From assembly GCF_016599855.1 (NCBI RefSeq), contig NZ_CP067041.1, positions 5,952,001-6,016,000 on the forward strand: a stretch of 64,000 nt of DNA, in the 5' to 3' direction. Shown one piece after another: positions 53,559-62,375 of the stretch. This DNA is from Bradyrhizobium diazoefficiens (GTDB taxonomy: Bacteria; Pseudomonadota; Alphaproteobacteria; Rhizobiales; Xanthobacteraceae). The notes under the pieces are model-generated. The model saw nothing but the letters and a program-made list of their open reading frames with translations. It was not told the origin of the DNA and did not search any database. Every line of letters begins with the position of its first letter. Position 1 is the stretch's first letter. Made by a program: the position numbers and the translations under genes.

Positions 53559-55331
53559 ATGATGGCCGCCGGAGCGGTTCGGGTCTGTTTCTTTGCATTG
53601 GTTGCAGCGGGCTCGTTCGGCGGAGATGTCGAGCTGTCCTTCGCGCAAACACGACCGGCCCTTTCCGCGAATGAACCCGCGAATGTGTCTCCGCGGAAGG
53701 AAAACGTCCCCAGGAAGGAAGCTGGACGATCTGAGAACCGGTACACAGTCGGACTTGTAGCCGGCGCACCGCACAGCACCGAATTCGCCGCAGCTCAAGA
53801 AATGGCGACCACATTGGCCAGCGGCCAGGAGACCGGCCCTCGCGGCGGGGTCGCATTGCGGGTGATGCCCATCCCGGGAAATGGCGGCAGCGACAACATC
53901 CTGGACGTACTCACGCTAGCAGGTGCCGACATGGCGATCGCGCCTGTTGTCCTCGTCAACCGGCTACGGGATGCGCGGACATTCGGGGATATTCGTAACA
54001 AGCTTGTCTACATCACTCCCTTTTTTACCCAAGAGTTCCATCTCCTCGTCCGCCCTGAGATCAGAAGTCTGACAGATCTTGCGGGAAAGACGGTCAATCT
54101 GGGTGAAGAAGGCAGCGCCAGCGCTGTACTTGGCCGTGAGGTGTTCAACAGTCTGGGCGTGAACATCAGCGAAAGGAACCTGGGGCTGGACGCCGCACTG
54201 GATGGGATGCGGACCGGGCAAATCTTCGCCACCCTGCTGCTGTCGGGGAAGCCGGTCAACTTCCTGGCGCACTACCCGCAATCTGATGGCATTCGCGTCC
54301 TGCCGATCCCGTATCCTCCGGCACTGGAGCGTGATTACCTGCCTTCTGTTTTCCGTCACGAGGACTATCCAAACATCATCGCAGAAGGTGAAAGCGTCGA
54401 GACGATCGCGATCCAGTCGGCTCTTTTCGCTTACAACTGGCCGGTCCGCAACGAGCGGTTCAGGCTGTTGGAATTATTCGTGCGGACATTCTTTTCCCGT
54501 TTTCACGATTTTCTCGGTAACGGTCACCACCCGCAGTGGAATGAGATGAACTTGTCGGCGCGGCTGCCTGAGTGGCAGCGATTTCCTCCTGCAGAGCGCT
54601 GGCTCCAGCGCCAATCCGGGGCTGCACCCTCCAGCGCGGTTGACCCATTCATTGAAGAGAAATCGACCGGCAAACTGCCTGACCGCGAAGCCAAAGCAAG
54701 TAAGGAAGCTACCCAGCTGAAACAGGCAAGTGAGAGCAGCGCGGCCGAGCTGCAGAAGTCCCTGCAACAGGAGCGTGATCGGGCAGCGCAGCTGGAACAG
54801 AATCTTGCCGCGGCGCGGCACGACATGGAGACCCAGACGATGCTGGCGGCGAAGGCAGCCGAGGAAGTTTTGCGGGGCAAGCAGGCGGCGGAAGCCACTA
54901 CGGCGGAGCTGCGGCGGTCTCTGCAGCAAGAGCGCGACAGCGCAGCCGCGCTGGCGAGCGAACTGGCGACGGTCCGCCGCGACTTCAAGACGAAGATGGC
55001 ACTGTCGAACAAGGCCAGCGACGAGGCGGCGCAGCTCAAGCAGGCGGCGGAGGATCGATCCGGTGCCAGTGCGGCAAGCAGCGGCAAAAAGCGTGTTTTG
55101 AAAACAACCCGCCACGACGAAAAATACCGTGATAAGGTGGGCGCCCGCTTAGGCGTTGCCGGAATTGGCGGCGTAGGCGGCCTGAACTCGGCCAATGTCG
55201 GCGCCGCCTATGCGTCATTGGAGCCGGCGGAACAGCGGCGCCTATTGCGGCGCTGTGCAACCGTTCTCAAGCGGCCAAGCCAACACAATCACGAAACGCT
55301 CGCGGTGTGCCGTGTGGTGGCTGCAAGGTAA
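53559..55331 (+). CDS. TAXI-type solute-binding protein with coiled coil and duplicated C-terminal tail
   Basis: A 590-residue exported protein; the signal peptide ends near ELSFAQT. Residues about 60-330 resemble TAXI-family TRAP binding proteins (YTVGLVAGAPHSTEFAAAQE, then VYITPFFTQEFHLLVRPEIR and LAGKTVNLGEEGSASAVLGR). Residues about 370-510 are a coiled coil built of two 45-residue repeats, each with AELxxSLQQERDxAAxL. The last 50 residues (GLNSANVGAAYAS to CRVVAAR) form a tail shared with the next gene. No TRAP membrane subunits are nearby, so a transport role is doubtful; the layout suggests an envelope sensor or scaffold. Confidence 0.78.
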   Translation: MMAAGAVRVCFFALVAAGSFGGDVELSFAQTRPALSANEPANVSPRKENVPRKEAGRSENRYTVGLVAGAPHSTEFAAAQEMATTLASGQETGPRGGVALRVMPIPGNGGSDNILDVLTLAGADMAIAPVVLVNRLRDARTFGDIRNKLVYITPFFTQEFHLLVRPEIRSLTDLAGKTVNLGEEGSASAVLGREVFNSLGVNISERNLGLDAALDGMRTGQIFATLLLSGKPVNFLAHYPQSDGIRVLPIPYPPALERDYLPSVFRHEDYPNIIAEGESVETIAIQSALFAYNWPVRNERFRLLELFVRTFFSRFHDFLGNGHHPQWNEMNLSARLPEWQRFPPAERWLQRQSGAAPSSAVDPFIEEKSTGKLPDREAKASKEATQLKQASESSAAELQKSLQQERDRAAQLEQNLAAARHDMETQTMLAAKAAEEVLRGKQAAEATTAELRRSLQQERDSAAALASELATVRRDFKTKMALSNKASDEAAQLKQAAEDRSGASAASSGKKRVLKTTRHDEKYRDKVGARLGVAGIGGVGGLNSANVGAAYASLEPAEQRRLLRRCATVLKRPSQHNHETLAVCRVVAAR

Positions 55332-55380
55332 CTCTGCGATCCAATCGAGATAAGAGGCCGAGGCAATTCCACAGCCTCTT
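55179..55380 (+). repeat. About 200-bp direct repeat, copy 1
   Basis: From GGCCTGAACTCGGCC to ACAGCCTCTT, covering the last 50 codons of the TAXI-type gene, its stop and its hairpin. Copy 2 at 55851-56052 is nearly identical at DNA level, with equal length from start to stop codon. Confidence 0.92.
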
Positions 55381-55383
55381 ATC
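55349..55383 (+). terminator. Hairpin after the TAXI-type gene
   Basis: GATAAGAGGC pairs perfectly with GCCTCTTATC. There is no T-run, so it may be a weak terminator or an RNA-processing hairpin, allowing read-through into the next gene. Confidence 0.6.
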
Positions 55384-55427
55384 CTGCTTGTTGCAAGGAA
55401 CGCACGGGAAACGACGTGGAGGCCTGC

Positions 55428-56003
55428 ATGACGAGGACGAAAATGTTTTGCACGGGCGCAGTGTGCGTTGCGTTGCTTGCGGTAGCACCCCTTGCGCACG
55501 CGCAGATTGGCGGCGGTGCTGGCGTGGGAGCAGGCGGTGTCGGCGCGGGTGCTGGCGGTGGAGTAGGTGGCGGTGGTGCCGGCGTCGGAGCCGGTGTCGG
55601 CGGAGCGGGTGCCGGCGCGGGCTCAGGTGTCGGCGGTGGGGGAGCCGGCGTCGGAGCAGGTGCAGGCGTTGGGGGCGTGGGCGGCGGTGCAGGTGCAGGC
55701 ATCGGCGGTGGTTCAGCTGGCGGTGGCACCGGAGCCGGAGTGGCCGGAGTTGGAGGCGCAGCCGCTGGAATTGGAATTGGCACTGGCGGCTTCGGCAAAG
55801 GAACCAGCGGCACTGGTTTTAGCAAAGCAAACAACGACACTGGCTTCGCTGGCCTGAACTCGGCCAATGTCGGCGCCGCGTATGCGTCGATGAAGCCGGC
55901 AAAACGGCGCCGCCTATTGCGGCGCTGTGCAACCGTTCTCAAGCGGCCTAGCCAATACGATCGCGAAACGCTCGCGGTGTGCCGTGTGGTGGCTGCAAGG
56001 TAA
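55428..56003 (+). CDS. Secreted glycine-rich protein with the same C-terminal tail
   Basis: A 191-residue protein, ATG 55428 with GGAGG five bases upstream. A signal peptide (MTRTKMFCTGAVCVALLAVA, cleavage after AHA) is followed by about 100 residues almost only Gly, Ala, Val and Ser in GAGVGAG-like units. Then comes the 50-residue tail GLNSANVGAAYASMKPAKRR to CRVVAAR, 43 of 50 identical to the end of the preceding protein. The tail has two Cys and many Arg. It could be an anchoring or sorting module. No family recognised. Confidence 0.8.
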   Translation: MTRTKMFCTGAVCVALLAVAPLAHAQIGGGAGVGAGGVGAGAGGGVGGGGAGVGAGVGGAGAGAGSGVGGGGAGVGAGAGVGGVGGGAGAGIGGGSAGGGTGAGVAGVGGAAAGIGIGTGGFGKGTSGTGFSKANNDTGFAGLNSANVGAAYASMKPAKRRRLLRRCATVLKRPSQYDRETLAVCRVVAAR

Positions 56004-56052
56004 CTCTGCAATGCAATCGAGATAAGAGACCGAGGCAATTCCACAGCCTCTT
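55851..56052 (+). repeat. About 200-bp direct repeat, copy 2
   Basis: Second copy of 55179-55380, covering the tail codons, the stop and the downstream hairpin of the glycine-rich gene. The differences are clustered at the two variable spots of the tail. Confidence 0.92.
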
Positions 56053-56057
56053 TTTTT
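56022..56057 (+). terminator. Terminator after the glycine-rich gene
   Basis: Same hairpin as at 55349 with one mismatch in the stem (AAGAGAC against GCCTCTT), but here followed by TTTTTTT, so it should work as an intrinsic terminator. Confidence 0.75.
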
Positions 56058-56311
56058 CAAATGATCTTCCAATTTTGCTTTCGGTGGATTCTGCCACAAA
56101 AGGTCGCGGAAATGAGCTGCGGCTGTTTTGATGAACACAAGTTTAGACACCAAGTTTAGGTGGTTCATGAAGCCGCAGATCGGACCAGGCTTTCGGGTTT
56201 TGGCAACGCTCATGAAGATATGCTCGCGTGACACAGAGCCCTCACAGCGCGACCGACCGCCGCTGAAGCGGCCGTTAACACTTCAGTCCGCGTCGGGAGC
56301 GTTCCCCTATG

Positions 56312-56445
56312 GCCATCCTTCGAGACGCCCGCTGTTGGCGGGCCCTCAGGATGAGGACTGAGTGTGCGGCCGCAGTTTTGACGAGCACCGATGCCGCTTA
56401 GCTTGATCCTGAGGAGCCTGCGCAGCAGGCGTCTCGAAGGACGAG
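56312..56445. repeat. Pair of inverted REP-like hairpins
   Basis: CATCCTTCGAGACGCCCGC (56314) with its own hairpin partner GCGGGCCCTCAGGATG, then about 50 bp later the inverted copy ATCCTGAGGAGCCTGCGCAG then GCGTCTCGAAGGAC. A BIME-like unit. The rest of 56058-56492 contains no gene I can support. Confidence 0.8.
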
Positions 56446-56492
56446 GCGCGCGCTCAGGTCGCGCGCAGAATGCCATATGCGATTGCCCTGCC

Positions 56493-57698
56493 CTACCCCG
56501 CTGCCGCCTTCGCCGGAGCAACGTTGATCGCGAGCTTGCCGTAGCGGTCCGTGAAAGCCTCGGTGTCGATCTCCTCCAGCTCGATTTCGCCGCTCATCAC
56601 GCCTCGCTTCCATTCGGCCTGGGCCGGATCGTTCTGGAATTCCGGCATCACCTCGCGGCCGAACAGTTCCAGCGATTCGCAAATATGTTCGTGGCTGTTC
56701 TTGCCGGCCTGGTTGAGCAGGATGACCTGGTCGATGTGCGAAGACTGGAAGCGCTTCAGCTTCCTGCGGATCGTCTCGGGCGAGCCGATCAGGCCGCCGC
56801 GCAGCGCCGCCTCCTGCGCCTCCGGATTGTCGCGCTTCCACTTGTTGTACTCGTCCCACATGTTGACGGTGTAGGGCGCGGGCCGCTGGCGGTTCTGCGC
56901 GGCGCCGTAAAAGCGCAGCGCGAACTGGAAGAAGGTGGCGCCGTCGGCGCGCGCCCGCGCCTCTTCATCGGTCCTGGCGCACATGAAGAACGACACCAGC
57001 GCCATGTTCGGGTTGATCTCGTAGTCGGCGAGCTTGGTGAGCCGCTTGGTCATCGCGTTGTAGTAGGCGTGCACCCAGGCATGGGCGGCATCGGCGCTGA
57101 CGAACTGGAAGCCGAGCGCGCCAAAGCCGTGGCGGCCGGCGCGCTCGATAGTCGGAAGCTGCGAGCAGGCCATCCACAGCGGCGGATGCGGCTTCTGCAC
57201 CGGCTTCGGCACGACGTTGCGCAAGGGCATGTCGAAGTACTTGCCGTGGTGTTCGGAGCCGGCGTCCCTGAACATCGGGAAGATCGCCTGCACGGCCTCC
57301 TCGAACACTTCCTTCTTGGTCTCCATGTCGCGGCCGAACGGCGTCAGCTCGGTGATCGACGCGCTCTCGCCCATGCCGAATTCGCAGCGGCCGTTGGACA
57401 AGAGATCAAGCACCGCGACGCGCTCGGCCACGCGCGCAGGATGATTGGTCGTGAGCTGGAGGATGCCGTGGCCGAGGCGGATGTTCTTGGTGCGCTGGCT
57501 CGCGGCGGCGAGGAAGGATTCCGGCGAGGGCGAGTGCGAATATTCCTCGAGGAAGTGATGCTCGACGACCCAGGCATGGTCGTAGCCGAGCTTGTCGGCG
57601 AGCTCCATCTGCGAGAGCGCGTTCTGGTAAAGGGCGAGCTCGTCGCCGGCCACCCACGGCCGGGGCAGTTGCAGCTCATAAAAGATGCCGAACTTCAT
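56493..57698 (-). CDS. Luciferase-like (LLM class) flavin-dependent oxidoreductase
   Basis: A 401-residue TIM-barrel flavoenzyme. It begins MKFGIFYELQLPRPWVAGDE; the barrel motifs are YDHAWVVEHHFLEEYSHSPS, IRLGHGILQLTTNHPARVAE and LSNGRCEFGMGESASITELT. ALRFYGAAQNRQRPAPYTVN and GLIGSPETIRRKLKRFQ follow in the C-terminal half. Substrate unknown; it is not in an operon with a flavin reductase. GGGAGAG stands upstream of the ATG. Confidence 0.9.
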   Translation of the reverse strand: MKFGIFYELQLPRPWVAGDELALYQNALSQMELADKLGYDHAWVVEHHFLEEYSHSPSPESFLAAASQRTKNIRLGHGILQLTTNHPARVAERVAVLDLLSNGRCEFGMGESASITELTPFGRDMETKKEVFEEAVQAIFPMFRDAGSEHHGKYFDMPLRNVVPKPVQKPHPPLWMACSQLPTIERAGRHGFGALGFQFVSADAAHAWVHAYYNAMTKRLTKLADYEINPNMALVSFFMCARTDEEARARADGATFFQFALRFYGAAQNRQRPAPYTVNMWDEYNKWKRDNPEAQEAALRGGLIGSPETIRRKLKRFQSSHIDQVILLNQAGKNSHEHICESLELFGREVMPEFQNDPAQAEWKRGVMSGEIELEEIDTEAFTDRYGKLAINVAPAKAAAG

Positions 57699-57885
57699 GA
57701 CGCCATCTCTCCCAAGTTTTCTTGCCCGCTTATTCTTGTTGCAGGCATCTTAATGCGCGGGGCGAAGCTGTCTACGCAGTCGCAATTCCGCCATGCGGGA
57801 GATGGCTTGATTGCGCGATCCGAATGGTTAGTTTGGCCTATGGCGACTCACTTATGGTAGCGCCTGCTCGTTTCCCTGAAAGATC

Positions 57886-59001
57886 ATGGCCACTTTCACC
57901 CCGCATCAGGATGCCGCGCTCAAGGCCGTTGGCGATTGGCTCAAAGCCAAACCCGGCCGTAACGGCACGCCGCCGGTGTTCCGCCTGTTCGGTTTTGCCG
58001 GAACCGGCAAGACCACGCTGGCGCGGCACATTGCCGAGGGCGTCGACGGCGAGGTGAAGTTTGCGGCCTTCACCGGCAAGGCGGCCCTCGTGATGCGCAA
58101 CAAGGGCTGCGACGACGCCTCCACCATCCACTCGCTGATCTACCGCGCCCGCGAATCCGGCGAGGAGCAGCCGAGCTTTGAATTGTGGGACGATGCGCCG
58201 GCCTCCAAGGCCAAGCTGATCGTGATCGACGAATGCTCGATGGTCGATGCCGAACTGGGCCGCGATTTGATGTCTTTCGAGTGTCCACTTTTGGTGCTCG
58301 GCGACCCCGCGCAACTGCCGCCGATCCAGGGCGGCGGCTTCTTCACCAACACCGAGCCCGACGCGATGCTCACCGAGGTGCACCGCCAGGCCCAGGACGA
58401 TCCGATCGTGCGGATGTCGATGGACGTCCGCGAGGGCCGCGAGCTCGACATCGGCCGTTACGGCGAGAGCGAGGTAGTGTCGCGCAAGGAGCTCGATCCC
58501 GATCGCGTCATGGGCGCCGACCAGGTGCTGGTCGGCCGCAACAACACGCGCCGCGCGTACAATATGCGGGTGCGCCAGCGCCAGAACATCGAGGATGTTT
58601 TTCCGGTCGCCGGCGACAAGCTGGTGTGCCTGCGCAACAACCGCAAGAAGGGCCTGTTCAACGGCGGCCTGTGGCGCGTCAAGTCGCGCAACACCTCGCG
58701 CTCGAAATCGCGCATCCTCTCGATGCGGCTGTCGCCGGACGAGGATTTCGGCCACAAGGTAACGAAGGTCTCGGTGCGCGCCGACTGCTTCGAAGGCGGC
58801 GTCGAGCAAATCGCCTGGGAGCAGCGCAAGCCCTATGACGAATTCGATTACGGCTACGTGCTGACCGTGCACAAGTCGCAGGGCTCGCAATGGGACGACG
58901 TCGTGCTGTTTGACGAGAGCTTTGCGTTTCAGGATTCGAGGGCGCGGTGGCTGTATACGGGCATCACGCGCGCGGCGAAGCGGTTGAGCATTGTGGTGTA
59001 G
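57886..59001 (+). CDS. RecD-like ATP-dependent DNA helicase (SF1B)
   Basis: A 371-residue helicase. Motif I is LFGFAGTGKTTLARHIA, motif Ia AFTGKAALVMRNKG, motif II LIVIDECSMVDAELG, motif III LLVLGDPAQLPPIQG, and motifs V-VI are YVLTVHKSQGSQWDDVVLFD and RWLYTGITRAAKRLSIVV. It lacks the long N-terminal extension of RecD2, so it is a short stand-alone form of the kind seen in phages and proteobacteria. It is probably active in DNA unwinding; the pathway is unknown. Confidence 0.9.
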   Translation: MATFTPHQDAALKAVGDWLKAKPGRNGTPPVFRLFGFAGTGKTTLARHIAEGVDGEVKFAAFTGKAALVMRNKGCDDASTIHSLIYRARESGEEQPSFELWDDAPASKAKLIVIDECSMVDAELGRDLMSFECPLLVLGDPAQLPPIQGGGFFTNTEPDAMLTEVHRQAQDDPIVRMSMDVREGRELDIGRYGESEVVSRKELDPDRVMGADQVLVGRNNTRRAYNMRVRQRQNIEDVFPVAGDKLVCLRNNRKKGLFNGGLWRVKSRNTSRSKSRILSMRLSPDEDFGHKVTKVSVRADCFEGGVEQIAWEQRKPYDEFDYGYVLTVHKSQGSQWDDVVLFDESFAFQDSRARWLYTGITRAAKRLSIVV

Positions 59002-59028
59002 TGTCGTCCCGGGCAATTGCGCACGGGG

Positions 59029-59069
59029 AGCCGCAACCATACGCGCGCGCTGCCGGGTGCGGCTTTTTT
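59029..59069 (+). terminator. Intrinsic terminator after the helicase gene
   Basis: AGCCGCA pairs with TGCGGCT and the arms are extended by CC/GG, followed by TTTTT. The loop is about 20 bases and GC-rich. Confidence 0.7.
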
Positions 59070-59202
59070 CACGGAGACGTGTCTCTGCGGCCGTAACAAT
59101 CGCCCGGTCCGTCCGTATCTCCTTTGTCTGAAAACGCCGGGCAGGCTGTTCGCCCGCCCTTAACCGCCCTAGACTTGTCAGGTCTTTCGAAGAGGATCCG
59201 CC

Positions 59203-59904
59203 ATGCGCCGCTCCGTCCTGTCCCTGCTCGCCGCCACCGCCGCTTTGACGCTGGCCTTTGCCGCACCGACCCGGGCCGCGGAAGATGCGGTCGTGATCCC
59301 CGCCCCCGCCATGGACGCAGCCCCCGCGAGCGGCATCCAGACCGCGGTGGTTGCCGGCGGCTGCTTCTGGGGCGTGCAGGGCGTGTTCCAGCACACGGCT
59401 GGCGTCGTCAACGCGGTGTCCGGCTATGCCGGCGGCACCAAGGCGACCGCCGATTATCAGACTGTCTCGAGCGGCCGGACCGGCCATGCGGAGTCGGTCG
59501 AGATCAAGTTCGACCCCAAGAAGATCTCCTACGGCAAGATTCTCCAGATCTACTTCTCAGTGGTGCACGACCCGACCCAGCTCAACCGCCAGGGACCCGA
59601 CACCGGCACGCAATATCGCTCGGCCATCTTCACCACCTCCGACGAGCAGAAGAAGGTCGCAGAGGCCTATATCGCCCAGCTCGACAGTGCCAAGGTCTTC
59701 AGCAGGCCGATCGTGACCAAGGTCGGCGCGCTGGAGGGGTTCTACCCAGCCGAGGCCTATCACCAGGACTATCTGACGCTGCACCCGACCCAGCCTTACA
59801 TCGCCTACAACGACATCCCGAAGGTCGAGAACCTGAAAAAACTGTTCGCGGATAATTACATTGAGAAACCGACGCTGGTGAGCGCCAGCAAGGCCACCAA
59901 CTGA
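59203..59904 (+). CDS. msrA: Peptide methionine (S)-S-oxide reductase, exported
   Basis: A 233-residue MsrA. A signal peptide ([20 protein letters not shown], cleavage near TRAAE) precedes the catalytic domain with [20 protein letters not shown], the GCFWG nucleophile loop, then [19 protein letters not shown] and [12 protein letters not shown]. It repairs the S-epimer of methionine sulfoxide, here presumably in the periplasm. It is 29 bp upstream of msrB in the same operon. Confidence 0.95.
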   Translation: MRRSVLSLLAATAALTLAFAAPTRAAEDAVVIPAPAMDAAPASGIQTAVVAGGCFWGVQGVFQHTAGVVNAVSGYAGGTKATADYQTVSSGRTGHAESVEIKFDPKKISYGKILQIYFSVVHDPTQLNRQGPDTGTQYRSAIFTTSDEQKKVAEAYIAQLDSAKVFSRPIVTKVGALEGFYPAEAYHQDYLTLHPTQPYIAYNDIPKVENLKKLFADNYIEKPTLVSASKATN

Positions 59905-59933
59905 TCCCAGATCACCAGAAAAACGGGAGACCC

Positions 59934-60353
59934 ATGCCCGACAGCAAGACCAAGACCACCGACGGCAAGGTCATCAAGAGCGAAGAGCAGTGGCGGCGCG
60001 AATTGTCGCCGATGCAGTACGCAGTGCTGCGCGAGAAGGCGACCGAGCGTCCCTTCTCCGGCGAATATGAGCACGACCATCGTGCCGGCACCTATGTCTG
60101 CGCCGGCTGCGGCAATGTGCTGTTCGAGTCGGATGCCAAATTCGATTCCGGCTGCGGTTGGCCAAGCTTCACCGCGCCCGCCGTCGAGAGCCATGTCGAC
60201 GAGGAACGGGATACGACGCACGGCATGATCCGCACCGAGGTGCTCTGCTCCAAATGCAGCGGCCATCTCGGCCACGTCTTTCCGGACGGACCGGGACCGA
60301 CCGGGCTGCGCTACTGCATCAACTCGGCGGCGCTGAAGCTCGAGCCGAAATAA
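59934..60353 (+). CDS. msrB: Peptide methionine (R)-S-oxide reductase
   Basis: A 139-residue MsrB. Zinc-binding pairs CAGCGNVLF and [12 protein letters not shown], the resolving region DSGCGWPSF and the catalytic [11 protein letters not shown] are all present. No signal peptide is visible, so it looks cytoplasmic although its operon partner MsrA is exported. Length is standard for the family. Confidence 0.96.
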   Translation: MPDSKTKTTDGKVIKSEEQWRRELSPMQYAVLREKATERPFSGEYEHDHRAGTYVCAGCGNVLFESDAKFDSGCGWPSFTAPAVESHVDEERDTTHGMIRTEVLCSKCSGHLGHVFPDGPGPTGLRYCINSAALKLEPK

Positions 60354-60459
60354 GATTGCGTGCCGCCGGGTTCCGCGATGGAACTCGGCGGCGCGATGTG
60401 CTTTTCTTCTCTGGCGGTGCAGCCGAGGCGCGTAATCCTGCGGCCGCCAGGGAGGTATC

Positions 60460-60624
60460 ATGTCACTCGGGACCATCCTGATCATCCTGGTGATCATCTA
60501 TTTGCTGGGCGGCTGGTCGGGGTGGATCGGCGGCTATGGCTACGGCATGGGCCATTCCGGCATGGGAATCGGCGGCGTCGTTCTGGTGGTGCTGCTCGTC
60601 CTGGTGCTTCTTGGCAAATTGTAA
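60460..60624 (+). CDS. DUF3309-type small membrane protein
   Basis: A 54-residue protein, GGAGG just before the ATG. Two hydrophobic helices (TILIILVIIYLLGGW and IGGVVLVVLLVLVLLGKL) surround a Gly/Tyr-rich middle (GGYGYGMGHSGMG), the DUF3309 pattern. These proteins are common in rhizobia, function unknown. It may be cotranscribed with msrAB, 106 bp upstream. Confidence 0.8.
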   Translation: MSLGTILIILVIIYLLGGWSGWIGGYGYGMGHSGMGIGGVVLVVLLVLVLLGKL

Positions 60625-60828
60625 CTAGCTGAAAAATATTATATTTTTCGCCCTTGCGGGCCTGCCATGCGCAGATTCATGATCTGCCATCGCAGGGGTC
60701 GCAATTTTGTCAAATCGGCCTATATTAGAGGGCGAGAATGACATGCGGCGGGCCCGCTCGATTGCGGCCCCTGTCCTCCCAAACCCCACGCGCTTAAAGC
60801 CCCAGAGAAGATCACGAGGTCTTTGACC

Positions 60829-61122
60829 ATGCGTCCACTGCGTCCGTTCAACTTCAACACTTCCGCCGAGCTCTTCCCCGCCGCCATCCGCAAGAAGAAG
60901 CGCGCGGGCTTCACCTATCGCCGGTTCGGCACCGCGGCCGAGGCCGTGCAGTTCGCGATGGAGCAGTTGCCGACGGATTCGCTGAACGGCGCATATCTTC
61001 AGGTCGAGGAAGCCCGCTTCGACCAGAACGGCATCCGCTCGCTCTATGAGAGCGAAGCCTTCCCGCTGCCGCGCCGTCCCAAGCCGGCGCCGGCCGCTGA
61101 GGCCGACGCCGACGCGGCGTAA
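60829..61122 (+). CDS. Conserved rhizobial hypothetical protein
   Basis: A 97-residue protein from ATG 60829: [60 protein letters not shown], then an Ala/Pro-rich tail. I recall it as widely conserved in Bradyrhizobiaceae without a function. A strong terminator follows 27 bp after the stop. Confidence 0.75.
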   Translation: MRPLRPFNFNTSAELFPAAIRKKKRAGFTYRRFGTAAEAVQFAMEQLPTDSLNGAYLQVEEARFDQNGIRSLYESEAFPLPRRPKPAPAAEADADAA

Positions 61123-61148
61123 ATTTCGCAAAACTCCGATGTGCGCAG

Positions 61149-61182
61149 AAAGCGCGATGGCCGAAAGGCTGTCGCGCTTTTT
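61149..61182 (+). terminator. Intrinsic terminator
   Basis: AAAGCGCGA pairs perfectly with TCGCGCTTT around a second small hairpin (GGCC-GAAA-GGCT) and ends in TTTTT. It stands between convergent genes and may serve both strands in part. Confidence 0.88.
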
Positions 61183-61199
61183 GGGTTTCTGGGACGGCT

Positions 61200-61748
61200 T
61201 CACATCCGCGGCTGCTTGTCGAGCCAGCGGCGGAGCAGGCGCACGTTGCGCATGTTGGCGCGGAACATGACATCGAAGGCATCGCCTGCGAACGGCACCA
61301 TGCCGACCACGCCGTCGACTGCGACATTGCCGAGCATGCGCGCGGTGACGTACCAGGGCGCGCCGAGCGCGCGCGCCTCACGCACCAGCCACAGCGAGAT
61401 CGCGGTTGTGATGATGTCGCCGATGATGGGGATCAGGCCGATCAGGCCGTCGATGCCATAGCGAATATTGGTGCCGGGCAGGATGAAGGCGACGTCGAGC
61501 AGCTTGGCGATCGCCTCGAGCCGGGCGATGCGCTGCTCGCGCGTCAGATTGCCGAACGGATGACCCTGCCCGAACTCGAAGCGAAACTCGCGAAACCCCT
61601 GCTCCAGGGTTTCAGGGCGGATCTCGTGGCCCTCCTGGTCGATGATCGGGCCGCGCGCCTCGCGGCCCGAAAAGTCGGCGCGCGAATGCGCCCGGGAACG
61701 GGATCTGCGTGGCGCGAGAATGTCGTCATCTTGCATGGTCATGGCCAT
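61200..61748 (-). CDS. DUF4112 membrane protein
   Basis: A 182-residue protein from ATG 61748; a longer frame to 61859 overlaps the neighbouring gene and is unlikely. After a basic N-terminus the DUF4112 pattern appears: ARLEAIAKLLDVAFILPGTN, RYGIDGLIGLIPIIGDIITT and GNVAVDGVVGMVPFAGDAFD, with two hydrophobic hairpins repeating the GLIPxxGD / GMVPFAGD motif. Function unknown. Confidence 0.85.
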   Translation of the reverse strand: MAMTMQDDDILAPRRSRSRAHSRADFSGREARGPIIDQEGHEIRPETLEQGFREFRFEFGQGHPFGNLTREQRIARLEAIAKLLDVAFILPGTNIRYGIDGLIGLIPIIGDIITTAISLWLVREARALGAPWYVTARMLGNVAVDGVVGMVPFAGDAFDVMFRANMRNVRLLRRWLDKQPRM

Positions 61749-61804
61749 TAGGGGAACGCGCGAGCGCAGCAGAGGTTGCCGCGCCGCGTCTGTAGGTCGC
61801 GCGC

Positions 61805-62233
61805 TCAGCTGGTCGCCACCGCCGGCCGCGGCTCCGCGACATAACAATGGACGAGCCATGATGAAAGCGCCGCCGGCACGAAGCCGACCAGGCCGTACAG
61901 GACGAGCTGCACCGCGCCGGAATCCGACCCGCGCGAGCCGTAGGTGAACGCGGCCAGGATGAAGGCGAACAGGCCGACCAGCAGCATCCGCAGCACCGGC
62001 CCGACCCGCCTGACATGGATCAGGATGTCGTCGACCGCGCCGATCATCAGCGACGGCAGGAAGCCGAACAGATAGCTGTATTGCAGGGACTTGAAGAACA
62101 CTGCGAACAGCTTGCCGACCTCGCCGAGGCTGGTCTGGGTCCAGTAGCCGGACTGATAGGTCGTCGTCAGCAGAAGCAGAAACCCGCCGACGAACGGACC
62201 AACGAGCGCAAACACCAGATAGCGTTTCATCAA
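61805..62233 (-). CDS. Hypothetical four-helix membrane protein (DUF5413-like)
   Basis: A 142-residue protein with hydrophobic segments YLVFALVGPFVGGFLLLLTT, YLFGFLPSLMIGAVDDILIH, LRMLLVGLFAFILAAFTYG and LVLYGLVGFVPAALSSWLV. I recall a family DUF5413 in Bradyrhizobium with this look. It is 56 bp upstream of the DUF4112 gene in the same orientation. Confidence 0.65.
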   Translation of the reverse strand: MMKRYLVFALVGPFVGGFLLLLTTTYQSGYWTQTSLGEVGKLFAVFFKSLQYSYLFGFLPSLMIGAVDDILIHVRRVGPVLRMLLVGLFAFILAAFTYGSRGSDSGAVQLVLYGLVGFVPAALSSWLVHCYVAEPRPAVATS

Positions 62234-62375
62234 AGACTCCTCATACCCCGAGATCTTTTATAGCAGCGCGCCGGGAACCTTGGATAGCGGGGTTGCAGGT
62301 CCCTCAGGGGGAACAAGCGGCAAGGCGCCGAGTTCTCACAGAACCTGAATTGACCTGTCCGATTTGGAGCCGCCG

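Noticed and set aside
55500..55800. GGTGCCGG-type short repeats as a CRISPR or minisatellite
   Set aside because: They are codons of the Gly/Ala-rich stretch, in frame and irregular, with no spacers of constant length. No CRISPR array was seen anywhere in the window.
57838..59487. 549-codon open frame on the minus strand
   Set aside because: Antisense to the RecD-like helicase and to the msrA start; no recognisable motifs.
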